Of a stretch of 64,000 nt of DNA, positions 1 to 10,920 are shown piece by piece. The notes under the pieces were generated by a model, which saw nothing but the letters and a program-made list of their open reading frames with translations, had not been told where the DNA came from and did no database searches. The DNA comes from Paramacrobiotus metropolitanus. Its lineage: Eukaryota > Tardigrada > Eutardigrada > Parachela > Macrobiotidae. Within the stretch, counting starts at the first letter, position 1; every line of letters starts with the position of its first letter. Location of the stretch: positions 62,001 to 126,000 of the forward strand of contig NW_026570375.1 in assembly GCF_019649055.1 (NCBI RefSeq), read 5' to 3'. The position numbers and the translations under genes are program-made.

Positions 1-1648
1 AAAGATACGTATTATCGTGCGTATTCTTTTTTGACCCCGGCGCATGACCTGCATCCCTGTAATGCAGATATACTCGTACATGTATATTATTACGATTTTC
101 AGATAGATTCTCTGGAATCTTCTCACATGTGGCCCGTCAAGTCCAACAAACAGCAAACTTATAATCTGACAACCAGGGAAGCCAGCACAAGTGTCACAGA
201 GATTACGGTGACCAGCAATCGACTCCCACCACGTCAATGTTTTTCCCGTTGACACTGGACAGCACTGGCCACAGATATGCATCAAGAACGTAAACCCATG
301 TTTACAACAATTACTTTAGCTTGGGATTTCAATATTTTTGCCTTGGGACTCCTTGGGATACCTTGAAATTCCAATATTTTTTGCCTTGGGACTCTTTGGG
401 ATTCCAATACTTTTGCTTCGGCCTTACTCTGCTTCGTGTCCTCATTAACTGACAATTTACTTACTTATACGTATTATTAGTGAGCCAGTTCATTTTTAAC
501 TGCGACGTTTGTTTAAGGTCCAGTGCCTGTATTTTTCAGTTCTTAATGTTCTTCAGTTCTTACTGTTCATCAGTTCTGTGCTGCAGGACTAAACATTTTT
601 GACGGAAATCTTTTGACCACGTCTAGTTTGGCGGGAGCAGGTATGCGCGATTTTTGCAGCCTAAATATTATTAGCCAACCTCTTTTCTCCACATTCACAT
701 ATTATCGCAAAAGTGCCAGTGTCTCTGGTTTTAGATATAAATATTACGTCCACTTCGGAAATGATGCCAAGATCGGCAGATTACAACTTTGCGGTCGCTA
801 TCCAACGGCACCGGCTATTCGATTCCGTGCTTCCACGCATCTACTCTGTAGTCTGTAGTCTGTACCACTGAGGCACATTACATCGTCGGTCTGAATAAAA
901 AAATCGTATTTTGCAAATACCTGTTCATGTTTCATAAATATTTAATTTTGCAAAAAAGTGTCATATAACCTACTCAAACATACCGTATAATACTTTGTAC
1001 AAATCTTTATTGATACTGGTATGGCTACGGTATTTACGTATCGTCTGTATCGATAAACTCCAGCAAGAGGAATACCCAGTTACCGATGGAAATGGGAACC
1101 CTGAAGCATCACAGAGGCTGAGCTGGACGGAAACTTATTACAACCAACGTAGATTTCCTTACACGGAGGAATGCCCAACATGCACCGGCAACTGCTCCTG
1201 TCCACCATCCACGCGCAAGCGCGCGTTGTAGATTAACTTTCGGGAGTGTTGAAGTTTGAACCTTTCTTTGAAATTGCCAAACTGCACGTGCTAGCATAGC
1301 TTGCATTCTGATGTTAGCTGCAATTTGAAGGTGAGCGTTTTAGGTTAAAACGCTCACTCTTAAATTAGAGCTAATATCAGAATGCAAAAGCAGCTCTATC
1401 GCTTTGTAGCCTGTGCTGATCCCATTTAGCGTTCTGTACTGATCCGATAATTTCGATACGAGAAACTTAACGAATATCTCATTTAAAAGTCGTAAAAACC
1501 AGCAGCAGTTGTACGTAGCAAAATTCAACAGCGCTTTGCCGAACATCGGATTCGTATAAAGTTACATCAACGCGAATAATAATACAACGTAATAATCATA
1601 ATAATAGGCAGAAGGCAGCTAGCGCTTGTAGCTTGCAATTTAGGATTA
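1..1648. other. No gene recognised; degenerate repeats and a foldback
   Basis: I see no coding region here that I can support. Around 328-413 a unit of about 43 bp built on 'ttgccttgggactc' occurs twice with changes. A long imperfect inverted repeat lies at 1301-1387 and is listed separately. The open frames present are short and have no recognisable composition or splice context. Confidence 0.5.
1301..1387. repeat. Imperfect foldback with about 42 bp arms
   Basis: The left arm (1301-1342) and right arm (1346-1387) are reverse complements over about 42 bp with a few mismatches, separated by 3 bases. The outer edges read TTGCATTCTGAT on the left and ATCAGAATGCAA on the right. It would form a long hairpin. 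This fits a small foldback transposon or MITE remnant, but no target-site duplication or family was recognised. Confidence 0.7.
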
Positions 1649-2876
1649 TTATGTGTTGTTCCACTTGGCCATTGGTTCGTTCAGCACCCTGATGAACCGA
1701 CTGGAGTTGCGGAATTCTTTTATTCCCTTTAAATTCTGTAGGAGAAATTGCTTTTGAACTTTCTCAATAATATATATCATAAAAAGTTCACAATTCAACC
1801 TCACCTCAATGCTTTCGTGGAATTGCTTTAGGTTCGGGTAACTATCAAAAATCCCAGGGAAACGAATCTGAATGGCATCCAACCGCTGCAAAACAACGCA
1901 TGTATGAATACTATTAAACAGACATCTTTCTTGTCCAAAGTAAGCAGAGCGCGATGAAGCAAGTCTTACTTCGAATATGCAGAAATCCGAGTATGTAAGA
2001 TAGGTGCCCACACAGTACTGGCGATTTTTCAGGTGATCTTCGAGTTCCTGGAGCATAATCTTTTGAAATTCCATATCGAACGACAGTTTGTCCTTTTCGA
2101 AAAAAAATATGCACCATGTCAAACCTCAAATTAAAATGCTAAGGAACCACACAATGCACTAGTACGTACTTGCTCGCCATAACCCATCCAACCCCAGTTC
2201 ACAATCAAGTTAAAGGTCATACCGTCCATCATGTCCTGCTCGATTGTGTCCTTATCGTTTTTTGCAACTAAATACCAACTGTTACGTAAAGAAATGGAAG
2301 AGACTGTACAATGCTGTCGATTAGCATACCTAGACCATGTTTGCGCCCCAGATACCGAATGATGGCGATGGAATGTGTGATCTTTAGGTCACCGTCGGCA
2401 TAGTACGGCAGCTGTTTTCCATTCAAGAGTTATTATTTTAAAGAATGATAGTAAATGAAAGCGTGGCCACATATGATTATTTGCCGCAGAAATATTTTTG
2501 TCTTACGTTCGGCACGTCAAGCGTTGGGTCCTTCTCTTTTTTGTCATGAAATTCTGTAAAAAGAATTAGAAGATCAATCATAGGTGTCAGGATCCTCATG
2601 AGAAATTATACGAATAACTGCCATGAAAGCATTTGTTTGTTTCAACTAGAATGCGTTTAACTACCTTTGCAGTCGAATTCCTTCCATTCGTATTCTTTCT
2701 CCAACATATTCCAGTAAATATCGGATTGGTGCTACCAGCTACAACGGGTCCAGAAGACAAAAATACAAATGAAATTATGCAGTTGCCAGTTTTCTGCTGC
2801 TTACATTGTTTGCTGGTAATGTCGAAATCTAGCCACTTACACCTCGAATATTCCAGTAAGCCAACACCGGCGCCAT
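1649..2876 (-). CDS. Glutathione S-transferase, mu-type
   Basis: Cytosolic enzyme that conjugates glutathione to electrophiles. Eight exons on the minus strand join with matching phases: 2841-2876, 2665-2738, 2507-2553, 2330-2411, 2170-2267, 1970-2092, 1805-1885, 1649-1735, giving about 208 residues (mu-class members are about 217). The N-terminus [12 protein letters not shown] carries the tyrosine and YWxIRGL motif of mu GSTs. The thioredoxin-like half continues with [17 protein letters not shown] (glutathione-binding P and S region) and [10 protein letters not shown]. The helical half contains [11 protein letters not shown] and [14 protein letters not shown]. Oddity: exon 2 reads [11 protein letters not shown] in one frame and [10 protein letters not shown] in another. 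One extra A near 2691-2697 explains both, and it also makes the exon one base too long for its splice phases. I take this as a probable sequence error, though a disabled allele is possible. Mu rather than sigma class is judged from motif similarity. Confidence 0.88.
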
Positions 2877-4532
2877 ATTCAGGAATTACAGGCAGACTGA
2901 TCATCGACGACTGCAAATTGGGACTCCTTTTTATGCAATTTACATGCAACGGTAGACCTGAATATTGTCGCGACAGACTTTTTACTCTGCCTTTTAATCT
3001 TTCCAATCACGCGAACAGTCGGTCTGCAAACAACAAGAACGCCGCGCACAGGTAAGTATTAAACAGCAACAATTTGCAAATTATTCTGCTGACAGTCCGT
3101 TTTGAATAGTTGAACTAAGCGTGTTCGAAACCAGTTAACCGGCTTGAATTATAAATCAACAGAAAGTAATGCAAAGCACCACCTTCGCGCAGGTCACTTA
3201 TTTTGTTTCACGTTGCCGCTGTAACTGAAATTTGATCGTGTGCGCATGAATACTCCTTCGAAGCACGATATTTAATTTTTATATTACTGTATCTATTATA
3301 CAGTAATGGTAAGACATGCCTGAAAGGTTACCTATGTGCAGATGAAGTATACTGGTTGTACATAGTTGTATCAAAGCTGCCACTACAGAACTGATCACTA
3401 AACTGTAAGCGTAAGTAAGATACGCATTATTTGTGCTAGTTTACTTTTGGGTTGAAATGAAGTCAAACCGAAAACATAATAATATTTAACGCAGTGCTGA
3501 AAAATTAAAGTAGATTAAGCGTCTAAGTTTTACTGAGCTAGCATTAAAAAACATGTGTCATTTTACTAGGCAGCTATTAAATTGCGAAAACGCGTGCTGC
3601 AGCGGTTTGTGATGTTGCTACATGATAGTAAATTTTATAAACTAAAATTGGCGGTTGCATTTATTGAATACGAGTACACTGTTGGCGCGCCAATGTGTCC
3701 GAAAAACTCTTGTGCCGGCTACACCTTTCCTGTAGATTGTCATCGCAACCGCTTACTCGTTAAATTCAATATAATTCACGCAAACGGAAGTTAAAAAGAG
3801 AGCAAAACTGTATGTATCTTGGCTTAAATCTCAAATGCACGTTAATTGCATACATCTTAATTGCAGAAAATTATACGAGTAGAAAAACGTTTGAAGGATT
3901 AAACACCTACTACGAAATTCTGTCATGTAACAAATTCCTGACCAATGGCGGTGTCCGGCAATCGGTACCCTATCGATTGAGCTGCAGTATTTGTGTAATC
4001 TCGGTATTCCCGTCCTTGTTTCGTGCAAAGCAAGCCACATGTTCCCATTAATAATTCCTTGTTCAATAACAATTTGTTCATTGCATTATCTCATTTTTAG
4101 CCGGGATGCTTGGCAGTTGGCACGTTTCATAACGTGCAGAACATCACATGCGCCGGGGTTAGGAGCACACGCGTAGTTCGCTCCACATACTTGGTTTATT
4201 TCCACCCATTCTAATAATAAACTGCGCTTACCGCGGGCCTCGATTACCGATTAATCTGTGAATCCCTGCATTTCGCCGGCCGCTGCAGCATACAAAAATA
4301 TCCCGCAATCTATCTTTAAACAACTGCGCCAAGTGGCAGCTGCGTCGCTTCGGTACGCCGTCAACGGTTAAGTATGCCGGTTAACGTTGCAGCAACCGGC
4401 GCAAACCGAGAGCAGCGTCTGTAAATATCCTCTTTCTCATCGGTCATGTCGGGCAGCATCAACGGAGACTGTTTGTTTAAATTATTACCCATGCTGGCGG
4501 CTTGCATGTGGAGTTAATCGGAGTGGAATGGG
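2877..4532. other. No gene recognised
   Basis: The short open frames here (all under 90 codons) lack splice partners or known motifs. The right part, about 4140-4530, is richer in GC than its surroundings and leads into the SMYD promoter. Confidence 0.4.
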
Positions 4533-4540
4533 TATATAAA
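4533..4540 (+). promoter_or_regulatory. TATA-like box upstream of the SMYD gene
   Basis: TATATAAA lies about 150 bp upstream of the chosen ATG at 4686. If used, transcription would begin near 4560-4570 and leave a 5' UTR of about 120 bases. The sequence match is clear; the promoter role is inferred. Confidence 0.4.
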
Positions 4541-4685
4541 TGCGCTATTGCATCAGAAAAGCGCACGGGTCCGTTTAATCAATTACCACCAAGATTCTAA
4601 TTGGACGCATGACTGGAAGAACTCTGGGATTCTGAACAGCCTAACGCCAGCGGAGAGGCATACTGTATTTATTTCTTTAACGATT

Positions 4686-7194
4686 ATGGGGTACAAACGA
4701 GGCGACGTGATTATGGAGAATAAGCCCTGGGCTTATATTGTCAATGATGATTACCGGGATAAATGCTGTCATTATTGTTTTACAAGGTCAGTTTGTGTAC
4801 CAGTTTCTTAAGGTTTACGTGTGCCTGAACAATGCAAAATCTAACAGAAATGCGCTGTATTTTTGGGTCATAACTGTTTTAGTCTTGTTAGTATCTTCTG
4901 AGTCGCAAGATTAAATGCAGCCAAAAGTAATTAGTTTGGTTTTTAAATAATGATGAATATATATAAACTTTATTACGAATGAATTATAAACTTAGTTGTG
5001 TACAGATACCTGACGAGTATAATGCAATTTGCTATAAAATAATAAAAAGAAATTCACGTTTTTTCACTTATTATTTTTGGTGTTACGTATTTTGCCGACA
5101 TACCTAAAAACTGTTTTCTGGGTGTTCAGAAAAAAAATTAGCACAGTAAATCTCGTCGAATTAACGTCAGATATCCAGTAATTTGTGAGCAATCTCAGAT
5201 TGCAAAACTTTCGCTAACCGCCTTTTGAAATCATTTCGTCGTTTGGTATTAATGCAGTGAAATTGCGGACGACCCTTTATTTCCGAGCAAAACCAATAAA
5301 CTGCAACGCTGCTCCGGCTGCCGTTTTGCATACTTCTGCAATGCCTCCTGCCTGAAATTTGCCTGGAAAGACCACAAATTCGAATGTCAACGTATAAAAA
5401 AACTCCAAGAAACCAACACTCCCCTACCCACGGCCCAGGTGCGTCTAGCCGCCCGGGTCTTTAACAAATACTTCCGTGGCGACATCATGGACCCGGCCTG
5501 CAGACCGACGTCCAATCGGACGTTCCTCACGCTGTGGCACCATGCTGATAAGGTACCGTGTGCGCATTGTGCAGCGATTGGTGTGTGTCAACCATTTTTT
5601 TCCCATTTGTTCTCTATGTAAAGAAAAAGCACGAGACCAATTCCGCAGCCACTGTTGTTTGGACGATCATCTAGTACTTGAACGCATGCACTGTGTGTGT
5701 TGCGGAACCGTTGCAGGTACGCGAGTCGGTTGGACAGTTGGCAGCGTACAAAAAGGTCATGGGCGAAGTGCGCCAGTTTATAGGGAACGAGAATGTGCCT
5801 GTTAGTGATGATGATGAACTGCTGCCGATTTATAACCGGATAACCGTTAACAGTATCAATATGGATGATGGTGAAGTCCAGAAAGGAATAGGTACGGGTC
5901 AATGCATTGTGAGTAAATGTAAGGTTTTACGATGTTACATTTTGGACATCGGTAGTAGGTAGATCGTCCACAAATGTACGTGCAATTTAGGACATTGCTG
6001 TCTTTTCATCAAACCGCTAGATCACAAGAACCAGATGACCAAAATTTGGATGGTAAAACACACATCTATATTTTGGTCGATTGGTCACACGCCAAAAATG
6101 GTTTCTTAACTCAGAAAATCGGTTTTTGCGCCACTAGAATCGAACATACGTATCCTTTGCTGACACATAAAAGCATTTGGTTGTGCTTTAGGCGCTAATG
6201 CAGACGTCTGTATGTGACGGGAAGAGAATGTTGTTTTAAACAAATAGTATTAAATTTATTAAAGCTCTTCCAGTAATAATATAAGTGAACACAGTAGGTA
6301 CTTACGGATTTTTTCGAGTACTGACAAAGTATACAATTGACAGGAGTCTTCCTGGGTGCGTCCATGTTTGACCACTCCTGCCGGCCCAACGCGGACTTCT
6401 TCATCCGCGATCACGGCGCCACTATCTACATTGTGGCGCTGGACGACGTCCCCGATATCAGCTCCGTCCGGCTGCGATACGGCGACGTCTTCGAGCCGAC
6501 CTGGAAACGGCGCGAATACCTGGAGAAAACCTACTTCTTCACCTGCGACTGCGAGTTATGCCAGGACACCAAACGCGATAACCTGTACCGCGCTGTCTGC
6601 TGCAGCAACTGCCGCGGACCCGTCCCACTATCGGTGACCTTTAAATCCACCGGCCCCTGTAGCCGCTGCAAGACGATCCTCACCGCCGATATCCTCAAGC
6701 AAGCCAAACAGCTGAGTAGTGAGATACCGCAAATGTTGACACAAAGCGAACGACTGTTATCAAATCAGAGCCGGCTGGATGGCGAGGTTAAAAGGGTCAA
6801 TTTCGTCGCCCTGCGGAATGTTTATAATAAATCGATTAAAAATGTCCTGCATCCGTGGAACTGGGTGTACGTAAAGTTTGTGCAGCACATCATGGACTAT
6901 TACATTCTGCTGGAGGGTGAAGAGGATGTGGAGCTGCGTGCGCAATGGTTTATGGAGTGTGTGGAAGCGTACCGGCGCTTTGATGTTATGTCACCGACCC
7001 TGGGTGTGCGACTGGTGGTCGTGGCGGAGTTTTTGGCGCTGCATGAGCGGTCTGACGAGGCTAAGCGGTATTTTGATGAGGCAGAGTCAATTGTGCTGAT
7101 GTTTTTTGGGAAGGAGCATAGTTTGTACCAGAGAATGAGTATGTCGCGCAGCGTGATGGAACAGTTTGAAGTTGTCAAAGCGTTGCGGTTGTAA
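4686..7194 (+). CDS. SMYD-type SET and MYND domain protein
   Basis: Predicted lysine methyltransferase-like protein. Exons 4686-4786, 5258-5552, 5717-5891 and 6344-7194 join in phase to about 473 residues, the usual SMYD size. Early residues YKRGDVIMENKPWAY match the start of the split SET domain. The MYND finger follows (CCHYC, then CSGCRFAYFCNASCLKFAW and a closing H/C pair). The distal SET half has FDHSCRPNADFF (the NHSC-PN signature) and a cysteine-rich post-SET (CDCELC). The rest is the helical TPR-like C-terminal domain. The first ATG after the TATA-like box opens directly on the GD-I motif. A GxG loop, which normally precedes it and helps bind S-adenosylmethionine, is not visible, so either an upstream exon is missed or the protein is atypical. 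An AATAAA signal lies near 7334. No frame break was seen. Confidence 0.9.
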
Positions 7195-9235
7195 ATGGTG
7201 TGATGATGTCGTCGGATGTCGTAAAGATTTGACGGACTGTACATCACATAATTTAAATGCATACAGAACAAGCTTGGAGTAATAATCGCATTTACATTTT
7301 TGCACATTACCAATATTCCTGATAAAAGTGGAAAAATAAAAAAATGCTACGGTATAGTGATTTCATCTATCATGCGTCACACTTGGCCCTGACAGCCGCG
7401 GTGTAATATATATCAATGTACAGTAATTGCGGTGCAACGACTGCGGGAGCAGCGGAACACACTAGAAATGTGGCATAATTACCATCATTTTGCTCTGCTC
7501 GCTTTAGGCCGATCTGTTCGTTTGAGACAGTCCTATGTACTATCGGTAATTTGCTACAGACATGCAGATTAAACAATGCTTCTCGAAGATCTTTGCTTGA
7601 ACCGATTATTCACCCCTTGGAAGGGGTTTCTAGCTGTAAGCAGTTGGAGGGTATGTAAGGTCAATGATACATTTACGATTGCGTTTACATAATAAGATCG
7701 AGAAAATACCATTCATTGTGGCCTGGCAACATGCTCCGTCTATTAGACCTTTTCACGAAAGAACCGAAGCAAAAGTCAAGGTCATAAAGCCATTACCTGT
7801 AACCAGCTTCCGTTAAATGAGGATGGACGGGATCTGTAGTGATGCTGCGATGGCGCTGTTACCTGTAATAACGCGACTTCAACAGGACCTCTAAACGAGC
7901 CGCTTTCCGCCAACTAACAGTTGTTTGAAGATTCTTGTTAATTTGGCCATGCTGCCATAGTAAGGATTTGCACCTTTAATCGCATCATATCGCCGTAGAA
8001 ACTACACATCACGGCGCTGCTGACGAACGCGAAAACGGCTGAAAAACTACTAGTATCATATTAATAATTTATAAATTAATAAAAGCGCTGTTTAGGTAGT
8101 TTTACGGTCTTCAAACGATTGTGGGTATTCTCTGATGTCCGGCAATCATCTATTCAAATCTCTACAAATTTAATCTCTATCTCTACATTTCCTGTTGGTA
8201 GGAGTTATTTATACTGTTGCCACTAAAACAGCCGGTCTACGTAATACAGTAAATGTTGTCGATACGTTACTAAATTTGATTACAGTGTGCAGAAAGCTTC
8301 CTTTATGTTTACGTTGGTTAAACATGTTGCGCCTGGCGGAAGTTAAGCTTATCAAACGTAAAAAATGGCACAACTGCACACGTGACTGGGTTTTCATGTT
8401 GTCAGTGCGGAGCGTCGATTGTGGTTGGAGAATAAAAGACAATCCGCTGTATTAATGTTCAGATACGATGGTTCCTTTAGGCAGGTTTATATACTGCTCA
8501 CTCTCAATACAAATAGAATACCTTTGACAAAAACTAACCGTGGCATAGTACCACACAGCGTATCTGTACGCTTACGATTTTGACCGGTATCGAGACCGAC
8601 AGAAGATTGGCAACTTTTGTCGGCACATATTGTGGGAGATCAAGAAGGAAAATTTGCGACCTAGCATAACTGTAAGATTTTGCCTGCCATCGGCAAAAAG
8701 CTCTATCTGCACAACATAAAGAACCGGTAATTTTATTATTAACGCTGCTTGTGTAACACATCGCGGCGTATGGCGGCAGAACAAAGAAAGTGAGCCATAC
8801 GCTAATGTTTGAGTAATTTGCAATCAACATTGATTATATTTATAGCAGAACAAAAGAAAGTGACAAATCACGGTGTACAGTAACGCGTTGTATGTAAGCT
8901 GATGCGGTCGACGGATTGATTACGCCCGCTGACCACAATACACTGCCTGCAACGGAATGTTATGCCACGACCTTTTTGGCGAACTGTGTTTGATGGCCTT
9001 TGTTTGCATGATTGGTGGGTATGTAACGCTGCAACGTGCACAATACATTATGCCTGATGACAGTAACCTAATTAACCGTGGGCAGCGTTCACAAAAAACG
9101 CCAGATACAATTATGTTAACACGTTTACTGCGGGAAAAGTTACAGTTAAAACAATTCAAAAGTTGCCGGTGACAAGTTAATGGTGTAGCGGTTCTTTTTT
9201 ATGTCTGATCTCAACTGAACATTCCATTTTTCATC
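7195..9235. other. Intergenic, no gene recognised
   Basis: About 2 kb between the SMYD gene and the chitin-binding gene. Open frames on both strands are under 140 codons and look like chance. The start of this stretch is the SMYD 3' UTR, with an AATAAA signal near 7334. No RNA gene or repeat was recognised. Confidence 0.45.
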
Positions 9236-10920
9236 ATGAGGATTTTAATTTTATTGGCGTTTGTATTGGAAGTGTCTTATTGTGGTTTAGTAAGCTGTTG
9301 TCTCCTCATTTTCGCTGATTTTTAATTACAAAAACTAGATTAAATATGTTGGGGAAATGTATGATCTTTGCAGATCCAGAAGCAGAAACCATCGGATCTC
9401 TTTGTCCAGACCCTGGCACAATTCCGTAGGAAAGAGCACCCCACCAATGCCGATTTGCTGAAAGTGGCCCTGGCCGCGAAACCCGGTCGGGAATATCCCA
9501 ATCTACCGGCCATTCCGGCCGACAGCACCTTCGACTGCGAGAGCGTCGGCCCCGGCTGGTACGCGGATGTCAGGCTGCAGTGTCAAGGTAAAGGGGACAA
9601 CGGTCGCCGTATGCAGCCCGCCAATCGCTCATGCTCGTTGTCCGTTGTCGTAGGTGTGCGTCACTGTGCTGCCAACGGACACCTAACGTCGTACCTATGT
9701 CCAAATCTAACGGTAATATAACAAATTTAAAGCTGAGGGTTCAAAGCGTGTGATTATGTACCATTTATCTTTTGGATAAGTTTAATTTTATGAGTACGTA
9801 CATATTCATAATCATAAGGGCTAACCATAAGTAGTGCAACACATAAAAATACATCGGTATCAAATCGAATATAACTTTATAATATTTTCTATTGCAAATG
9901 TATTTATTAAGTGTTACTGGTTTGTGCAGAAATAATTTAAATTGTTCACAATGTAGTATTATTACAACTACAAACCAGCAACACGTGCAGCATATATGTA
10001 TTGAATGTATTAAATTACAGTACTAATGTCTGATTCTTTATATAACTTTGCAGCTGTTCGACCAGAAAATTAAAGACTGCAACTGGTTCTGGGACGGTAT
10101 GTACAATAATTAACACCGGTACAGTGTACATACTCGTGATAAAATGCATACAATCATTTTTATTATTATCCAGTGGACTGCAGTCAGTCCGAATCCTTAT
10201 TCGGCTTGAGCAACAATCCCTTGTACCACACCGATAAAGCCGAAGCTCCTTCCTGCATGCGACGGGCACCGTCCAGGAACCCGTCCACAGCCGGCAAAAA
10301 CGCCAAGGCCTCTGGTTCGGCTTCAACGGTCTGCAGTCCATTTTCGGGACCTCCCCCGTCAGCAATGTCCCCGCACCGGCGCCGGCTCCCGTGGCCACAC
10401 CGGCGCCGACACCCGCTCCTACTCCGGCGCCGACCCCGGCACCGGCTCCTGGTCCTACCCCAGCTCCCGCACCTGGACCTACTCCCGCACCCGGACCCGG
10501 TCCCACTCCGGCTCCCGGATCTGGTCCGGCACCAGGACCCGGTCCCGCTCCAGGCCCCGGGCCCGCTCCCGGTCCCGGCGTTTCGCCGCCACCAGGCAGC
10601 ATGCCCCCGCCACCACCAGGCAGCCAGCCACCGCCACCGGTTACCACTTCCAGTTCCGTGGAGGTGACCACCCAATGCGACTGCTGTATCGCCAGTTTTG
10701 CGGCGGAGGCTATCGCCCAGTATGCCAACGAGACCATTGCCCTTGCTGCCGGCACCCCGGTGCAGGCGCAAGTGGCCGCCTTTGCCGCCATCGCCAATGC
10801 CGCGTTCCAGGCCGCCCTGGCGGCCGAAACCTCCAAACCCGCGGATATCGCCGCGGCCAACGGGCGGCAGCCCTGGCGTCGGCCTTTAACCTGGTGGCCA
10901 GCGTTAAATGCCGTGGATAA
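9236..10920 (+). CDS. Secreted chitin-binding type-2 protein with Pro/Ala/Gly-rich tail
   Basis: Likely extracellular cuticle or gut-matrix protein. Exons 9236-9289, 9374-9587, 9654-9712, 10054-10096 and 10174-10920 join in phase up to the last exon. Exon 1 encodes a signal peptide (MRILILLAFVLEVSYCG). Exons 2-5 spell one peritrophin-A/CBM14 domain with all six cysteines (FDCESVGPGWYADV, LQCQGVRHC, YLCPN, KDCNWFWD, VDC). Exon 5 then holds about 75 residues of alternating Pro-Ala-Pro-Thr and Pro-Gly repeats (about 10380-10640), a CDCC pair and an alanine-rich helical end. The frame does not hold throughout. The frame leaving the CBM14 domain differs from the repeat frame (change between about 10245 and 10300), and the natural-looking end (ALASAFNLVASVKCRG) is offset again near 10862. 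Single-base errors in GC-rich repeats are the simplest explanation. The 66 bp intron 3 is open and could be retained. Confidence 0.78.
10380..10640 (+). repeat. GC-rich Pro-Ala/Pro-Gly coding repeat
   Basis: Degenerate triplet-rich array of CCNGCN and CCNGGN codons within the last exon of the chitin-binding gene. It also keeps long open frames in the other frame and on the opposite strand, which are by-products of the composition. Confidence 0.8.

Noticed and set aside
1649-2876. Calling the GST a pseudogene because of the exon 2 frame change
   Set aside because: Seven other exons are intact and in phase, and one base explains the single break, so an error in the sequence is more likely.
10015-10860. 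281-codon minus-strand frame rich in Gly/Ala/Pro
   Set aside because: It is the antisense of the Pro-Ala coding repeat; GC-rich triplet repeats keep several frames open. The plus-strand gene has splice sites and a CBM14 domain.
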